Of a DNA stretch of 49,384 nucleotides, positions 18,301 through 27,008 are shown in pieces (position 1 is the stretch's first letter; the number at the start of each line of letters is the position of its first letter). The stretch covers positions 1 through 49,384 of the forward strand of contig JWZX01003011.1 of the NCBI GenBank assembly GCA_001275005.1, given 5' to 3'. The notes below the pieces were generated by a model. That model saw only the letters and a list, made by a program, of their open reading frames with translations. It did no database searches and had not been told where the DNA came from. The DNA comes from Chrysochromulina tobinii. Taxonomy: Eukaryota; Haptophyta; Prymnesiales; Chrysochromulinaceae. Both the position numbers and the translations under genes were made by a program.

Positions 18301-19142
18301 GTGCGACGGGCATGCTCTCGGCCTTGCTGCTGGTGAATTGCTCGTTGGCCCCGCGACGACGCGACGACGCAAAGTCCTTGCCCATGGCCGCCACCCTCCT
18401 TCTCCTCAAGGCACTCCTCGTTCTCCTCCTCCTCGTCGTCCTCCGCGTCCTCGTCCTCGTCCTCGTCCCCCTCCTGCCCCTCCCCCTCGTCATCGTCGTA
18501 CTCCACCTTTCGTTTCCCCCTTTGGCTCCCACCCGCGCTGTTGGAGGTGATCTCGCCAGGGCGCTCGACGTGGAGCATGCTCGAGAGTGAGCCACTGTTG
18601 CCTTCCGACGGCGTTCGCGCCACCATGAAGCCCGGGCAGACGTGCCCCCTCCGAAACATGCCGCACGTGCTGCATCGCTGTTTCGGAAGGGGCTGGAGGG
18701 GCTCGACCTTGCGACGTAGCGCGCTGGGCTTGGGCTCAAGGTGCTCGCGCTCGATCGAGCCGATCATTCTCTCGACCGCCGAGCGCACCCCCATGGGGAC
18801 CTCATGCTCGCGCTCGATCGTACGGATGATTCGATCGAGTGCGAGTCGCACATTCTTCGGGTGGAGGATCTTCACCGACATTCCCTCGGCTCGGTGGGGC
18901 TTCGAGGACAGCTGGTGGCCAATGGTTGCTCCCGATTCAAGTCCGTACCACTCGGGAGAACGTTTGGGGCGCTGTGGACGTACCACGGGTTGAATCATCT
19001 CCTTTGGACGGCGTGGTGCAGGGACACGGCCCTTGGAACTTGCGGCAGAGGTGAGCCCTCCACCATCGAGACCGAGAGCGGCCAGCACCTCCTTGTTTCT
19101 GGCGATGTTCTCGGCGCGTTGCCGCTCGTAAGCGGATAACAT
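15327..19142 (-). CDS. AP2/PHD/Tudor-like multidomain chromatin or transcription protein
   Basis: 1271 aa from the ATG at 19142 (the frame's GTG two codons upstream is rejected). Order: YERQRAENIARNKEVL (5-20), a head motif found in many eukaryotic nuclear proteins; CSTCGMFRRGHVC (157-169), a short Cys/His zinc-knuckle-like motif; acidic run (215-250); AP2-like repeat around SGYFGVYPDARRR (308-320); an MBD/TAM-like block GWSIESKI..WVYVSPSGQ (480-505); a full PHD finger C4HC3 (549-595, starting CQVCDVSS); Ala/Ser runs; a divergent AP2-like patch (about 720); a clear AP2 domain TGFRGVRKHGGKYQAKI (about 872); a Tudor/Agenet-like block (about 985-1045); a second MBD/TAM-like block (GWTVYRRS); and a C-terminal Tudor-like block ending NLRP. 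Predicted nuclear: PHD and Tudor modules read histones, AP2 binds DNA. Intronless over 3.8 kb. Confidence 0.85.
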   Translation of the reverse strand: MLSAYERQRAENIARNKEVLAALGLDGGGLTSAASSKGRVPAPRRPKEMIQPVVRPQRPKRSPEWYGLESGATIGHQLSSKPHRAEGMSVKILHPKNVRLALDRIIRTIEREHEVPMGVRSAVERMIGSIEREHLEPKPSALRRKVEPLQPLPKQRCSTCGMFRRGHVCPGFMVARTPSEGNSGSLSSMLHVERPGEITSNSAGGSQRGKRKVEYDDDEGEGQEGDEDEDEDAEDDEEEENEECLEEKEGGGHGQGLCVVASSRGQRAIHQQQGREHARRTLASVGMPCTPVAEEETLEPIASMRTSSGYFGVYPDARRRCWQAQVNHVSLGLFETAWLAGCAVTRALRSAASQPDWCGGGDDDDEDEEEDDDDDDAMELVEVVTRTTAKQPMAQAAKRPKAQTSRSIQRKRTTQWTSQWTWLPTTSTTSRCLSVAPRPPEGLSPDDTREASTAKRQRLDPDATIDATAIDAALWAGAAAEGWSIESKIGGGAGHCWVYVSPSGQRYSTLYYVKCKFGPKAPAAAASKSPADARPPTATEEEGERGESCQVCDVSSWVEGNELLLCDSCPKVLHLQCLTPPIYTVPVGDWFCPSCAAATSPTDAASAAGSMASASASAAASAAATASAAAASAAGSAAGPDAFAAALASTPDASVEEASSFSAAASAAAAAAASAASAAASAASGSPKPVVRRRWPVAVGPRALPTRLAKVRHGFEGFQARIGKKFQAHVIPLAQWSPPEDAAAPWVEHGRHEPLLVQAERIAEEVKKNRQRGRTSSNSIERLSQEQYEYIDDRYLTMGNARALLPTAASLAGSDAKEREELSKLEAMRREERSAVSEPTQEPLTADAARAAAAAEGLELLPSSINETGFRGVRKHGGKYQAKIKVNGNRRLLGTFATPEEAALCYARHVGAERAAAEPGEEDGDEGEEAAASKARNLVSMAHHKAEIDKLEQQQLPQGMSPVRDSSAPPNGWQWPLEGDTVEVEVAASEDAPAVWVPAEVIAVLVDGTFQARIVLPDGSDQWEDWFSWQEEGSDWRRQVRTEPCEEGAGVQRASLSADEIDTRLWVGASATGWTVYRRSGDGHYRYVSPEGTVHTSRSAVGETVKKSRPRCSTETKATAPVCVEVQMQDEGLVGSKYAATLLRWRGAAWRSEAFVEYEEFEAADDSLDDMDDGATPEAKGTLSPRKLREWVPASAIASPPSPPVAGWLRRLHVGNEVEAYHEGGWWSVRIISRRAASVRLGEEPQFVVEAVGYGIQRTVSAANLRPCAVH
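17095..17320 (-). repeat. GGC/GCC-rich Ala/Ser-coding repeat
   Basis: Runs of gcggcggag-type trinucleotides inside the AP2/PHD gene. They encode alternating Ala/Ser-rich sequence between the PHD finger and the next domain. Typical replication-slippage tract in GC-rich coding DNA. Confidence 0.8.
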
Positions 19143-19481
19143 CCACACGCTGCACGAAAGTCAGTCTTGTTGACGCGAGTCAATGTCACTCACGTCGAGA
19201 GTTTCGTCACGTTCCGGTTTCACTGCCAATGTTTATAATGCGACACCCAAGACACCGGACCGGCGTAGCGAGGGGAGACTTCAGTGCACAAATTGTATCC
19301 CGTGTGTCCGGTTCAATAACACCGGGGGGAGCCGGGACACGGTTATCGTACCGGGTATGACTTAACACCGGGGCGAGCCGGGACACGGTTCACGTATGAC
19401 TTGACTCGACTTGACTTGACTTGACTTTCTGCATCTGAGGTGAGCTGAGGAGTTGAGAACTTCGATTGGAATTTGAGTCGC
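19143..19481. promoter_or_regulatory. Divergent intergenic region with imperfect tandem duplication
   Basis: Shared upstream region of the AP2/PHD gene (minus) and the J-domain gene (plus). It contains a duplicated block, 19318-19363 (46 bp) and 19364-19402 (39 bp). Both copies run from aacaccgggg through gccgggacacggtt to gtatgactt. A short array of ttgac (about 19402-19424) follows. Promoter function is inferred from position. Confidence 0.55.
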
Positions 19482-20883
19482 ATGCTGGTCGGGTCGGCCG
19501 GCCTCCCCCCAGGACGCGTGCTGCAGGCCAGCAGCACCGTGTCATCGAATGCCCCGGACCCAGGTTCAACGAACATGACGAGCGCATTCTTGGGCGGTGC
19601 AGGAGGATTGATGGCCATCACCTTTTTCATCATCATGCGATCGCGACGGGCAGCTCAGGTTGCACAGGCTCGTGCTCTTGCGCTTCAATCGGTGAGTCCA
19701 TCCGTGGACATCGAAGCGAGCTGCGCCACCGCTGCGACTAAATCATCCTCGGCCATCTGCACGGTGCCGGATCGCCGGATGGATACGGTGACGACACACT
19801 CGGACGCATCACTGAGGCCCGAGACACCTGCGCAGCCTGGTAAATCAGACTTTGCGCCTCGAAAACCAGACTTTGCGCCGCCGCCACCCACGTCGATGCG
19901 CGCGCCGCCACCACCCATCCCCATGCGGGCGCCGCCGCCACCTACGCCGATGCGTGAGCTCACACCGCGGCGACGGCCACCGCCGACAGCACCAGCCATC
20001 ACAGCGGCTGATGAGGCAGCCGAGGAGGCTCGACGGCAGCCACGCAAGAGGCATCGGCATCGGCGCCCGCGTGATGGAGCGAATTCCGCCGAAGGGGCTG
20101 CACCCAACGCACCGCCGCCTCAGCAGCAGCTGCCGCCTCAGCAGCAGTCGCCACAGCCGCGCCGAGCCTCGTCGCGCAACCTGAAGCGGCACGCGTCGTC
20201 CTTCTTGGATGAGGAGTTTGAGCGAAACGACGCGTTGGCGCATGCGGAGATGCCCGCGCAGATGCGCGAGCAGATCGATGCGCTGCGCAGAGAGCGCCGC
20301 CACGGGCACCGAGAGTCGCGCGAGATGCATCGCTCGCGCGAGCTCTCACGCGAGGTGACGCAACTCTTCCCGGGCGAGGACGGGCGCCGCTCGTCGCGTG
20401 AGCGCCATGGTGAGCGCCGACGTTCTCGCGAGACCGCCGGCAGCGCCGCCGAGGGCAGCTCGGTCGCACCCAACGCCGATGTAGGCGCACCACCGCCGCC
20501 GAGCAGTGCCGCTTGTGTGCGGCCGGCTGCCTCGCCGTTCCGCTCGGTGTGCGCGGCGCTGTCGAGTCGATGGGCTGGGAGCGCCGTGATGGGCGCCTGT
20601 GCGACCTCCGCGACGACGCCGCGGCCGCCCGCGATGACGCCGCAGCTCAAGCCTGCGTCGCCGCCACGTCGCACGCCGCGCCCGCCGAACTCGGCCGAGC
20701 AGGACGAGATGGCGGTCTTCATCGAGGCTGAGGTGACGAGGCAGAAGCAACACGCGGCCGTCTCACGTGATCTCGCGAGCGGCAGCTTCAAATGCGACTT
20801 CTCGGCCCCCGCTAAACTCCGCGTGCCTCCACGCGCGGCAGTCGGCGGCGGCGGCGGCGGCGGCGGCGGCGACAGCGGCGGCG

Positions 20884-20916
<33 letters not shown>

Positions 20917-21509
20917 TGCGACAAAACGGAGGAGGTGCAGGGTGTGCCAATGTAACTACCGAGCGCCAGATGTACGCAAGTGCGGCGGCGAGGGCTGCCG
21001 CCGAGCACCTGCCTGCCGAACGCCCGCCACGTCAGAGGCGCGAGGGCGGTGGCACCAAGCAAAAGAGGCGACCCGCGAAGGCGACCGAGGCGACCCGTGC
21101 TGCGGCCGAAGCGGCGCCGGAGGTCACACCCCGGAAGACCGGTGTAGAGGCACTACACGAGCGGCGTCGGGTGGAGGAGGCGACGTTCAAGCAGCGCGAG
21201 TCGAAGAAGCACCAGGCGGATAAGCTCCTGCACGAGTGGCTCGGGCGCACTCGCGGCGACGTCTACGAGATGATGGGCTCCGTGAAGCTCTTCACAGACC
21301 TCTTCGACAGCGACCCGCTCGCAGGCATCCTGCCGCAGCGCGGGCATGCGGCGCAGCTCAAGAAGGCGTGGCACAAGCTCGCCGCCAAGCTGCACCCCGA
21401 CCGTCAGCAACAGAACTCGGTGGCCACGCAGGTCCTCGCCGAGGAGGTCTTCAAGGCGCTAACCATCGCCTACGCCAAGGAGAATGAGCGGCTGGGCGTG
21501 CGGGCGTGA
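19482..21509 (+). CDS. Membrane-anchored auxilin-type J-domain protein
   Basis: 675 aa from the ATG at 19482; a TTG three codons upstream is rejected. A hydrophobic helix (about residues 31-52, GGLMAITFFII) followed by RSRR looks like an N-terminal membrane anchor. A long disordered middle follows: Pro-rich PPP(T/I)PMR repeats, Arg/His-rich stretches and a Gly run (20845-20915). The C-terminal 90 residues form a J-domain: WLGRTRGDVYEMMGSVK, then LKKAWHKLAAKLHPDR with the essential HPD (about 21394), then AEEVFKALTIAY. C-terminal placement and the long loop after HPD are typical of auxilin/GAK-like J-domains, which recruit Hsp70 to uncoat clathrin. A membrane-anchored form is unusual. No clathrin or PTEN-like domain is visible, so the clathrin role is not established. 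Confidence 0.75.
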
Positions 21510-21747
21510 GCGGGCCGGTCAGCGCCGCTTACTTAGCCACACGACCCGAGACCCGATCCCGAACGAGCGTCTGCCAAGTAGTTTTAACTAGCGACTAGGA
21601 AAGTTGAATTGATTTTTAGATATATTCAATGTTAATGTCGGGTTGCTCATCTCGTTCATGAGTTCGTGATTCTAGATCGCGTCGCAGAGCTCGCTTTTCG
21701 AGAAATCGAATCTCAAACTTCGAGGTTGATTTTCGAAAGCGTGGGAA

Positions 21748-23109
21748 ATGCTTGGGACCTTCCTCCACCTTGTCTCGGCAGCAGCTTTGACGCCGACGCT
21801 GCACTTTGCGCATCGTTCTGTCTCAGCACCTCGATGCCCTCCTGCCGTGGTGAGTATGAGTGGCGAGCACGAGCCCGCGAAGCCTCTCGTGCATGAGCCA
21901 TCGCAGCACGAGCTGACAGTTTTGGATGCGTCGGCCATCGTTGCGGGCTCAGTTGTGGGCGGCGGCTTCTTGGCGGTGCCACTATTCACCGCCCCGATAG
22001 GCGTGCTTCCGTCCGCGACAGTATTTGCTGTCACGTGGGGGCTTCTCGTCCTGTGCGGCCTCGCTTACACCGAGGCCGCCGCCGCAGTTCTGGCCAATGA
22101 TGAGACGGGTGAGACGGGTGAGCGCGCATCAGTCCTGAGCGTCTCGCGTCGCTACCTGGGCACCCCGCTCGCCACGGTGCTGGCCGTTGTCTTCTTTATG
22201 CAGATGCTCATAATTGCGACCGCCAACCTCGTCAAAGCCGCCGAGCTCATCAGCGTTGTGTTTCCTGCGCTGCCGCATGGCCGGAGCATCGTACTGCTGG
22301 CAACTATCTTTGGTGTCTTCAATCTGGTCGCGACCTCACGCGTGATGGCGTCGGTGAACACCGCACTCACTGGCACCATGTGCGCCGGTTTCCTCGCGTT
22401 CTTCGTGGCCGTGGCCACCAAGAGTGCGCCGCCGGCGTCGGCGGTCCTAGCCAACCCGCAATGGAGACTGCTGCTGCCGCAGGCCGGCTGGGCTGTGCCG
22501 TTGTTCGTGAACACGCTGCGCTTCGGCGAGGCTGTGCCTGTAGTAGTCGGGCAGTTTGGGCTGCGGCGGTTGAGCAAGGCGCGCCTCGCCGTCGTCGTCG
22601 GCTCACTGGTGCCGATGCTACTCGCGGTCGGGTTGAGCGTTGCGGGCAGAGCCCTTAGCCTCGCAGGAATGAACAAGGCCATCGATCCGCTCATAGATTT
22701 CCTGCAGACGCCCGGGCTGGGCGCGCCAATCGTGCTCGTCAGCGCCGGCGCGATCGGCAGCACGCTGCTCGGAGTGCTCCTCGCGACCTCGCAGCTGCTC
22801 AGGGACTCATTTCGGCTCAGCAGCCCTCGCGTGCTCCTGGGCGCGCGTGCCGTCGTGCCGATCGTGATCGCAAGTCTTGCATGCCGCAGCACCGGGCTGT
22901 ACCTCCGGCTACTCGCCTTTGCCGGCGCCTTCCCGTCGATCGTGCTCTACGCTCTGCTCCCGCCAATCCTCGCGCTCGCGGCACGCCGCCAGACGGGCGG
23001 GTTGGCGAGCGGCTTCGAGGCGGTGCCCGGTGGCCGGCGGACGCTGCGGCTGCTCGTGCTGCTCGCGTGCGGCCTGCTTGGTGTGAACGCGTGGCTCTGG
23101 CTGGTCTGA
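21748..23109 (+). CDS. Tryptophan/tyrosine permease family transporter
   Basis: 453 aa from an ATG. After a 50-residue N-terminal extension that may be an organellar targeting peptide, the first helix carries SAIVAGSVVGGGFLAVPLF, the glycine-rich family signature of aromatic amino-acid permeases (TyrP/Mtr, HAAAP). About eleven hydrophobic helices follow, with short loops. Total length fits bacterial and plastid tyrosine permeases. In algae and plants such proteins are predicted in the plastid envelope; the targeting here is inference. The gene has its own 238-bp upstream region. Confidence 0.85.
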   Translation: MLGTFLHLVSAAALTPTLHFAHRSVSAPRCPPAVVSMSGEHEPAKPLVHEPSQHELTVLDASAIVAGSVVGGGFLAVPLFTAPIGVLPSATVFAVTWGLLVLCGLAYTEAAAAVLANDETGETGERASVLSVSRRYLGTPLATVLAVVFFMQMLIIATANLVKAAELISVVFPALPHGRSIVLLATIFGVFNLVATSRVMASVNTALTGTMCAGFLAFFVAVATKSAPPASAVLANPQWRLLLPQAGWAVPLFVNTLRFGEAVPVVVGQFGLRRLSKARLAVVVGSLVPMLLAVGLSVAGRALSLAGMNKAIDPLIDFLQTPGLGAPIVLVSAGAIGSTLLGVLLATSQLLRDSFRLSSPRVLLGARAVVPIVIASLACRSTGLYLRLLAFAGAFPSIVLYALLPPILALAARRQTGGLASGFEAVPGGRRTLRLLVLLACGLLGVNAWLWLV

Positions 23110-23506
23110 ACCGGTTGGGCGGACAACAGCCGTAGTGGCTGCATCTCTCTCATGGGCCTCAGTTTGGGTGCGCTGCATGTGTGCAGAGCCGCCGCCGCGC
23201 CGCCGCCTCCACGTCTTCTGAGCGCTGTGAGTGGAGATCGGAGAGCGCTGAGAGAACGGAGATCGGAGTCGAGTGGAGAGTGCAGCCGAACCCAGTAAAG
23301 GCATTCTTTTTCATCGCCAGCTCCAATCGAGGACGCTATACCTCGGTAGACCTTACTGACTATACTGTACGGTGTACGCTGTACCAGAAACATACTGTCT
23401 CTGCCATGAGATGACGTTTGCTTATGCTTTTGCGAACGAACTGACTCTCACCTCTGGAGGCGTGGAGGGTAGCTGTGTCACATTCCATCAGTAACATTTA
23501 ACCGCC
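23110..23506. other. Convergent intergenic region
   Basis: Lies between the permease and the WD40 gene, which converge. It has two copies of gagatcgga (about 23236 and 23267) and AT-rich tracts likely to carry both 3' ends. No gene is supported. Confidence 0.4.
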
Positions 23507-24956
23507 TCACCTGCTTCGCAAGCCAGCTTCAATGAGCAGATCAAGCACATCATCAGGAAACTTCATCCTGTGCTTGTTCAGCCACAGCAGCTGCAAGACA
23601 AATCGCTGGGTGGTGACGTTGAACATCAAATGATCTTTGCGAGACCAATTGACCATATCCCAGACTTTGACCGTGTTGTCGTCCGATCCAGACACAATCT
23701 TGGTCCCGCCTGGGGAAAACGCGACCGAATTGATGTCCCTGCTGTGGGCGTTCGTCTTCTTGCTCATCAGCTCCAGTTTGGCTGCCATGCAAGGCAGCAG
23801 GTGTCAGTTTTGGCCAAGGAGGGGCATTTCGAGGGCTCGCGGTGCACCCGAATCCCAGACTTTGATCGTCTTGTCCTCCGATCCGGACACGATCTTGGTC
23901 CCGTCCGGGGAAAACGCGACCGAGAAGATCCTGCCGCTGTGGGCGTTCGTCTTCTCGCTCAACTGCACCATCGTGCCTGCCAGACAAGCCAGCAAGCGTC
24001 AGTTTTGACCAAGGAGAAGTGATTTGAGGGCAAAAGCACACCCGAATCCCAGACTTTGATCGTCGTGTCGTCCGATCCGGACACAATCTTGGTCCCGTCC
24101 GGGGAAAACGCCACCGACCTGATCCAGTTGCTGTGTGCGTTTGTCTTCTCGCTCAGCATCTCCAGCTTGCCTGCCAGACAAGCCAGCAAGCGTCAGTTTT
24201 GGCCAAGGAGGCGCGATTTGAGGGCTTGCGGCGCACCTGAATCCCAGACTTTGATCGTCCGGTCGTCCGATCCGGACACAATCTTGGTCCCGTCCGGGGA
24301 AAACGCCACCGAGTTGATGCAGTCGCTGTGGGCGTTCGTCTTCTCGCTCAGCAGCTCCAGTTTGGCTGCCAGGCAAGCCAGCAGGCGTCAGTTTTGGCCA
24401 AGGAGGGGCAATTTTGAGCTCGCGGCGCACCAAAATCCCAGACTTTGATCGTCTTGTCGGCCGATCCTGACACAATCTTCGTCCCGTCTGGGGAAAACGC
24501 CACCGACATGACGAAATGGCTGTGGGCATTCGTCTTCTCGCTTAGCATCTCCAGTTTGTCTGCCAGACAAGCCAGCAGGCGTTAGTTTTGGCCATGGAGG
24601 GGCGATTTTGAGCTCGCGGCACACCTGAATCCCAGACTTTGATCGTCTTGTCGTAAGATCCCGACACGACCTTGGTCCCGTCCGGGGAAAACGCCACCGA
24701 CTGGATCCAGTCGCTGTGGGCGTTTGTCTTCTCGCTCAACAGCTCCAGTTTGTCTGCCAGGCAAGCCAAATGGCGTCAGTCTTCGCCAAGGAGGGGCGAT
24801 TCGAGGCTCCGGCGCACCAAAATCCCAGACTTTGATCGTCCCGTCGTCCGACCCCGACACAATCTTCGTCCCATCCGGGGAAAACGCCACCGACCTGACG
24901 ACGTAGCTGTGGGCGTTGGCCTTCTCCGCTACACAGTTGATGAGCGTCGCGATCAT
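23507..24956 (-). CDS. Seven-blade WD40 beta-propeller protein, one exon per blade
   Basis: Exons (minus): 24956-24818, 24753-24625, 24559-24431, 24365-24237, 24170-24042, 23976-23848 and 23781-23507. The five middle exons are each exactly 129 nt (43 codons), and the introns are 64-66 nt, all phase 1. Joined, they give 352 aa with no stop. Each exon encodes one blade of the type [22 protein letters not shown]. Seven blades close a propeller, and a 45-residue helical tail follows. Acceptors read CTTGYCTGGCAG, CTTGCATGGCAG or close; donors are GTGCGC/GTGTGC/GTGCAC; a branch-like CTGAC or CTAAC lies about 22-25 nt before the acceptor. A pyrimidine-rich tract ending CGCAG stands just before the first ATG, so an upstream non-coding or short coding exon is likely. 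Role: protein-interaction scaffold; no partner can be named. Confidence 0.85.
23782..24817 (-). repeat. 194-bp exon+intron tandem amplification in the WD40 gene
   Basis: Unit: a 129-nt exon plus a 64-66-nt intron, about 194 bp. Introns at 24754-24817, 24560-24624, 24366-24430, 24171-24236, 23977-24041 and 23782-23847. The introns are as alike as the exons; most share CCTTGGCCAAAACTGACGC. The array therefore arose by duplication of genomic DNA, introns included, and was recent or has been homogenised. Confidence 0.9.
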
Positions 24957-25661
24957 CCTGCGAACAAGGGAGAAGAAGAGAGGCTTTAGGCTGCATGCGT
25001 GCATTCGGCAGCATGGAGATATGGGACCACAAGCGGCTGCAAGCTCGAAGGGCGCTTGAAGAGCCTCGGCGCAGACATGCAACAGCCAACAGAGTGCCGC
25101 AAGGATGAGGGGACTCGCGTGCGGCGTGTGGCTCCGAAGCTTATCGCGAACGGAGAGAGTCGCAGGCCCTTGAGAGGCAGCCCAGCTCGGGGTCTCAGGA
25201 TTGGGCCGTCACGTGGTAGTGAAGCGCGCGGGGATGGAGAGGAGGGAGGCGGACTGGTCGGCGGCGGCGCGCGCGCGCCGCGCGACTGCGGAAAGACACG
25301 CGGGAAAAACCCACAGTCGTGAGACGCATGTGTGCTCCCTCCAGAGATGCAGGAGAGCCCGCGGGGCACAATGGAGGAAAGCACCTGAGCGAAGGCGGTG
25401 CGGTGTGCGCGTGCAGCGATCGCACTAACGCACGTTGAGCACGAAGAGCGACGGAGCGCGCAGCGCACCGAGCAAGAGAGTATACTGTACGACGCTCCCC
25501 GTGTGGCACAAAATCTCGCGATCGATGCACGCAGCGTCCCTCGCCTTGGGCTTTCGCCTTATCGCCGTTCACATGAACAGGTGGGCACGTCAGAAACTTT
25601 ATTTTAATATACATGTCCCCCCAAAAACTTCTCCGTGCGCACTAATGCGGAAATACAGCCA
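24957..25661. promoter_or_regulatory. Divergent upstream region of the WD40 and SpoU genes
   Basis: About 700 bp. The part next to the WD40 start has a pyrimidine-rich acceptor-like tract (minus strand, ending CAG at 24958), so a 5' exon of that gene probably lies further right; I could not place it. No other gene is supported. Confidence 0.4.
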
Positions 25662-26729
25662 ATGCAGGTGATCACCGCGTTGACTTTCGCAATGTGCGCG
25701 CCGCCGACGGCCAAGTGCGGACCAAAGGTATCGCGGCCCATCACGGCCGCAAAGGCAGCCGCATTTGACGAGGCCGCTTCGCGCGGGTATACTCTGCCGT
25801 GTGTGCTGCTCGCGCGGCCTTTTGATGCAGGCAACGTAGGCTCAGTAGCGCGCGGGATGCTTAACTTTGGTCTGTGGAACATGCGGCTGGTCGAGCCAAT
25901 AGCCGACGAGAAGAGTGATGAGGCCATCCTCAGGGCTAGCGGCGCCGCACCAATCTTGAAGCGCGCCGAGACCTTTGGCTCTATGGCCGACGCGACAGCA
26001 GACCTGCAGCTCGTGCTTGCGACGACCGCACGCCCACGTGAAAGCCGCATCCCGGTCCACAGCCCACGCGAAGCGGTCAGCATCGCCGCTGCGGCGATCT
26101 CACGTGGCGAGCGCGTTGGCCTCCTCTTTGGCAGCGAGAAGAACGGGTTGAGCAACGACGAGCTCACCTATGCCCACGGAATCGTCACCATCCCCACCTT
26201 CCCGGGCTTTTCGAGCCTCAATCTCGCCCAGGCCGTGCTGCTCATCTGCTACGAGTGGAGCACACGCGAAGGAGGCATTGCCAACGACGCCAACACGGAC
26301 GATGCCGCTGCTGCTCGAGCTGCGCAGGCATACGCCATGCAGCAGCCGACGCAATTGGACGTGGCGCGCGCGGCGGCGCAGGCGGCTGAAGCCGAGCAGA
26401 GCAACGTGGCGGCGCCGCTCAAGCAGATCGACTCGCTCTTTGAATGGTGGGAGGCCACACTGTGGCGAGTCGGCTTCTTCGGCGCCGGCCGTGGCGTCCA
26501 TTCCGCGTACGGTGAATCCGAGGGGCTGCAGCAGGAGAAGTCGCGGGCGGCGGCGGCGATGGCGAAGCTCCGTCGCGCGATCATGCGCGCCCAGCCGAGC
26601 GTGAGCGAGGCGGCACTGCTGCGTGGCGCGTTGCAGACGATGGCGAGCCCAAAGGAGTGCAGCCGTAGTGATGGCGACGAGGAGGGAGCTCGCAGTGACG
26701 ACACAGAGTGCGAGAAAGGTGAGAGCTGA
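25662..26729 (+). CDS. SpoU/TrmJ-like RNA 2'-O-ribose methyltransferase
   Basis: 355 aa from the ATG at 25662 (the frame's GTG at 25635 is rejected). The three knotted SPOUT motifs are present. Motif 1: ARPFDAGNVGSVARGMLNFG, with the invariant Asn. Motif 2: GLLFGSEKNGLSNDEL, with the catalytic-loop Glu. Motif 3: IPTFPGFSSLNLAQAV. The C-terminal tail (LFEWWEATLWRVGFF followed by a helical MAKLRRAIMRAQP) matches TrmJ-type enzymes that methylate tRNA position 32. The N-terminal 25 residues are hydrophobic and contain Ala/Cys, compatible with an organelle-targeting peptide. Probable substrate is tRNA; the organelle is uncertain. Confidence 0.88.
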   Translation: MQVITALTFAMCAPPTAKCGPKVSRPITAAKAAAFDEAASRGYTLPCVLLARPFDAGNVGSVARGMLNFGLWNMRLVEPIADEKSDEAILRASGAAPILKRAETFGSMADATADLQLVLATTARPRESRIPVHSPREAVSIAAAAISRGERVGLLFGSEKNGLSNDELTYAHGIVTIPTFPGFSSLNLAQAVLLICYEWSTREGGIANDANTDDAAAARAAQAYAMQQPTQLDVARAAAQAAEAEQSNVAAPLKQIDSLFEWWEATLWRVGFFGAGRGVHSAYGESEGLQQEKSRAAAAMAKLRRAIMRAQPSVSEAALLRGALQTMASPKECSRSDGDEEGARSDDTECEKGES

Positions 26730-27008
26730 CGTGCATGGAGTTAATGGAGCTCCGACACGCGGACGATGTGCGGTGACAGCTTTGAGTGGTCGGATAGACC
26801 CGAGCGGAAAAGTTGACGCTAACCGGGGCGGGGGGCGTCAGCGTGGACCTGAACTCTCTCCAGAAAACCAGTCAACGTATGGGGCGGTCGGGCGCGCTCT
26901 CCCTCGACAACTAGCGACACCGATCGCGCTACTCGCGGTCCTTACGCTTACCGCACACCCGACACCCGGCTCGCGCCTGCGCCTCCGGCTCTTGGCTCCG
27001 CTCTCGGC

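Noticed and set aside
25195-25614. Minus-strand frame in the WD40 upstream region as a WD40 5' exon
   Set aside because: Low-complexity Arg/Ala/Pro, no continuity of frame with the acceptor at 24958 that I can show; left unassigned.
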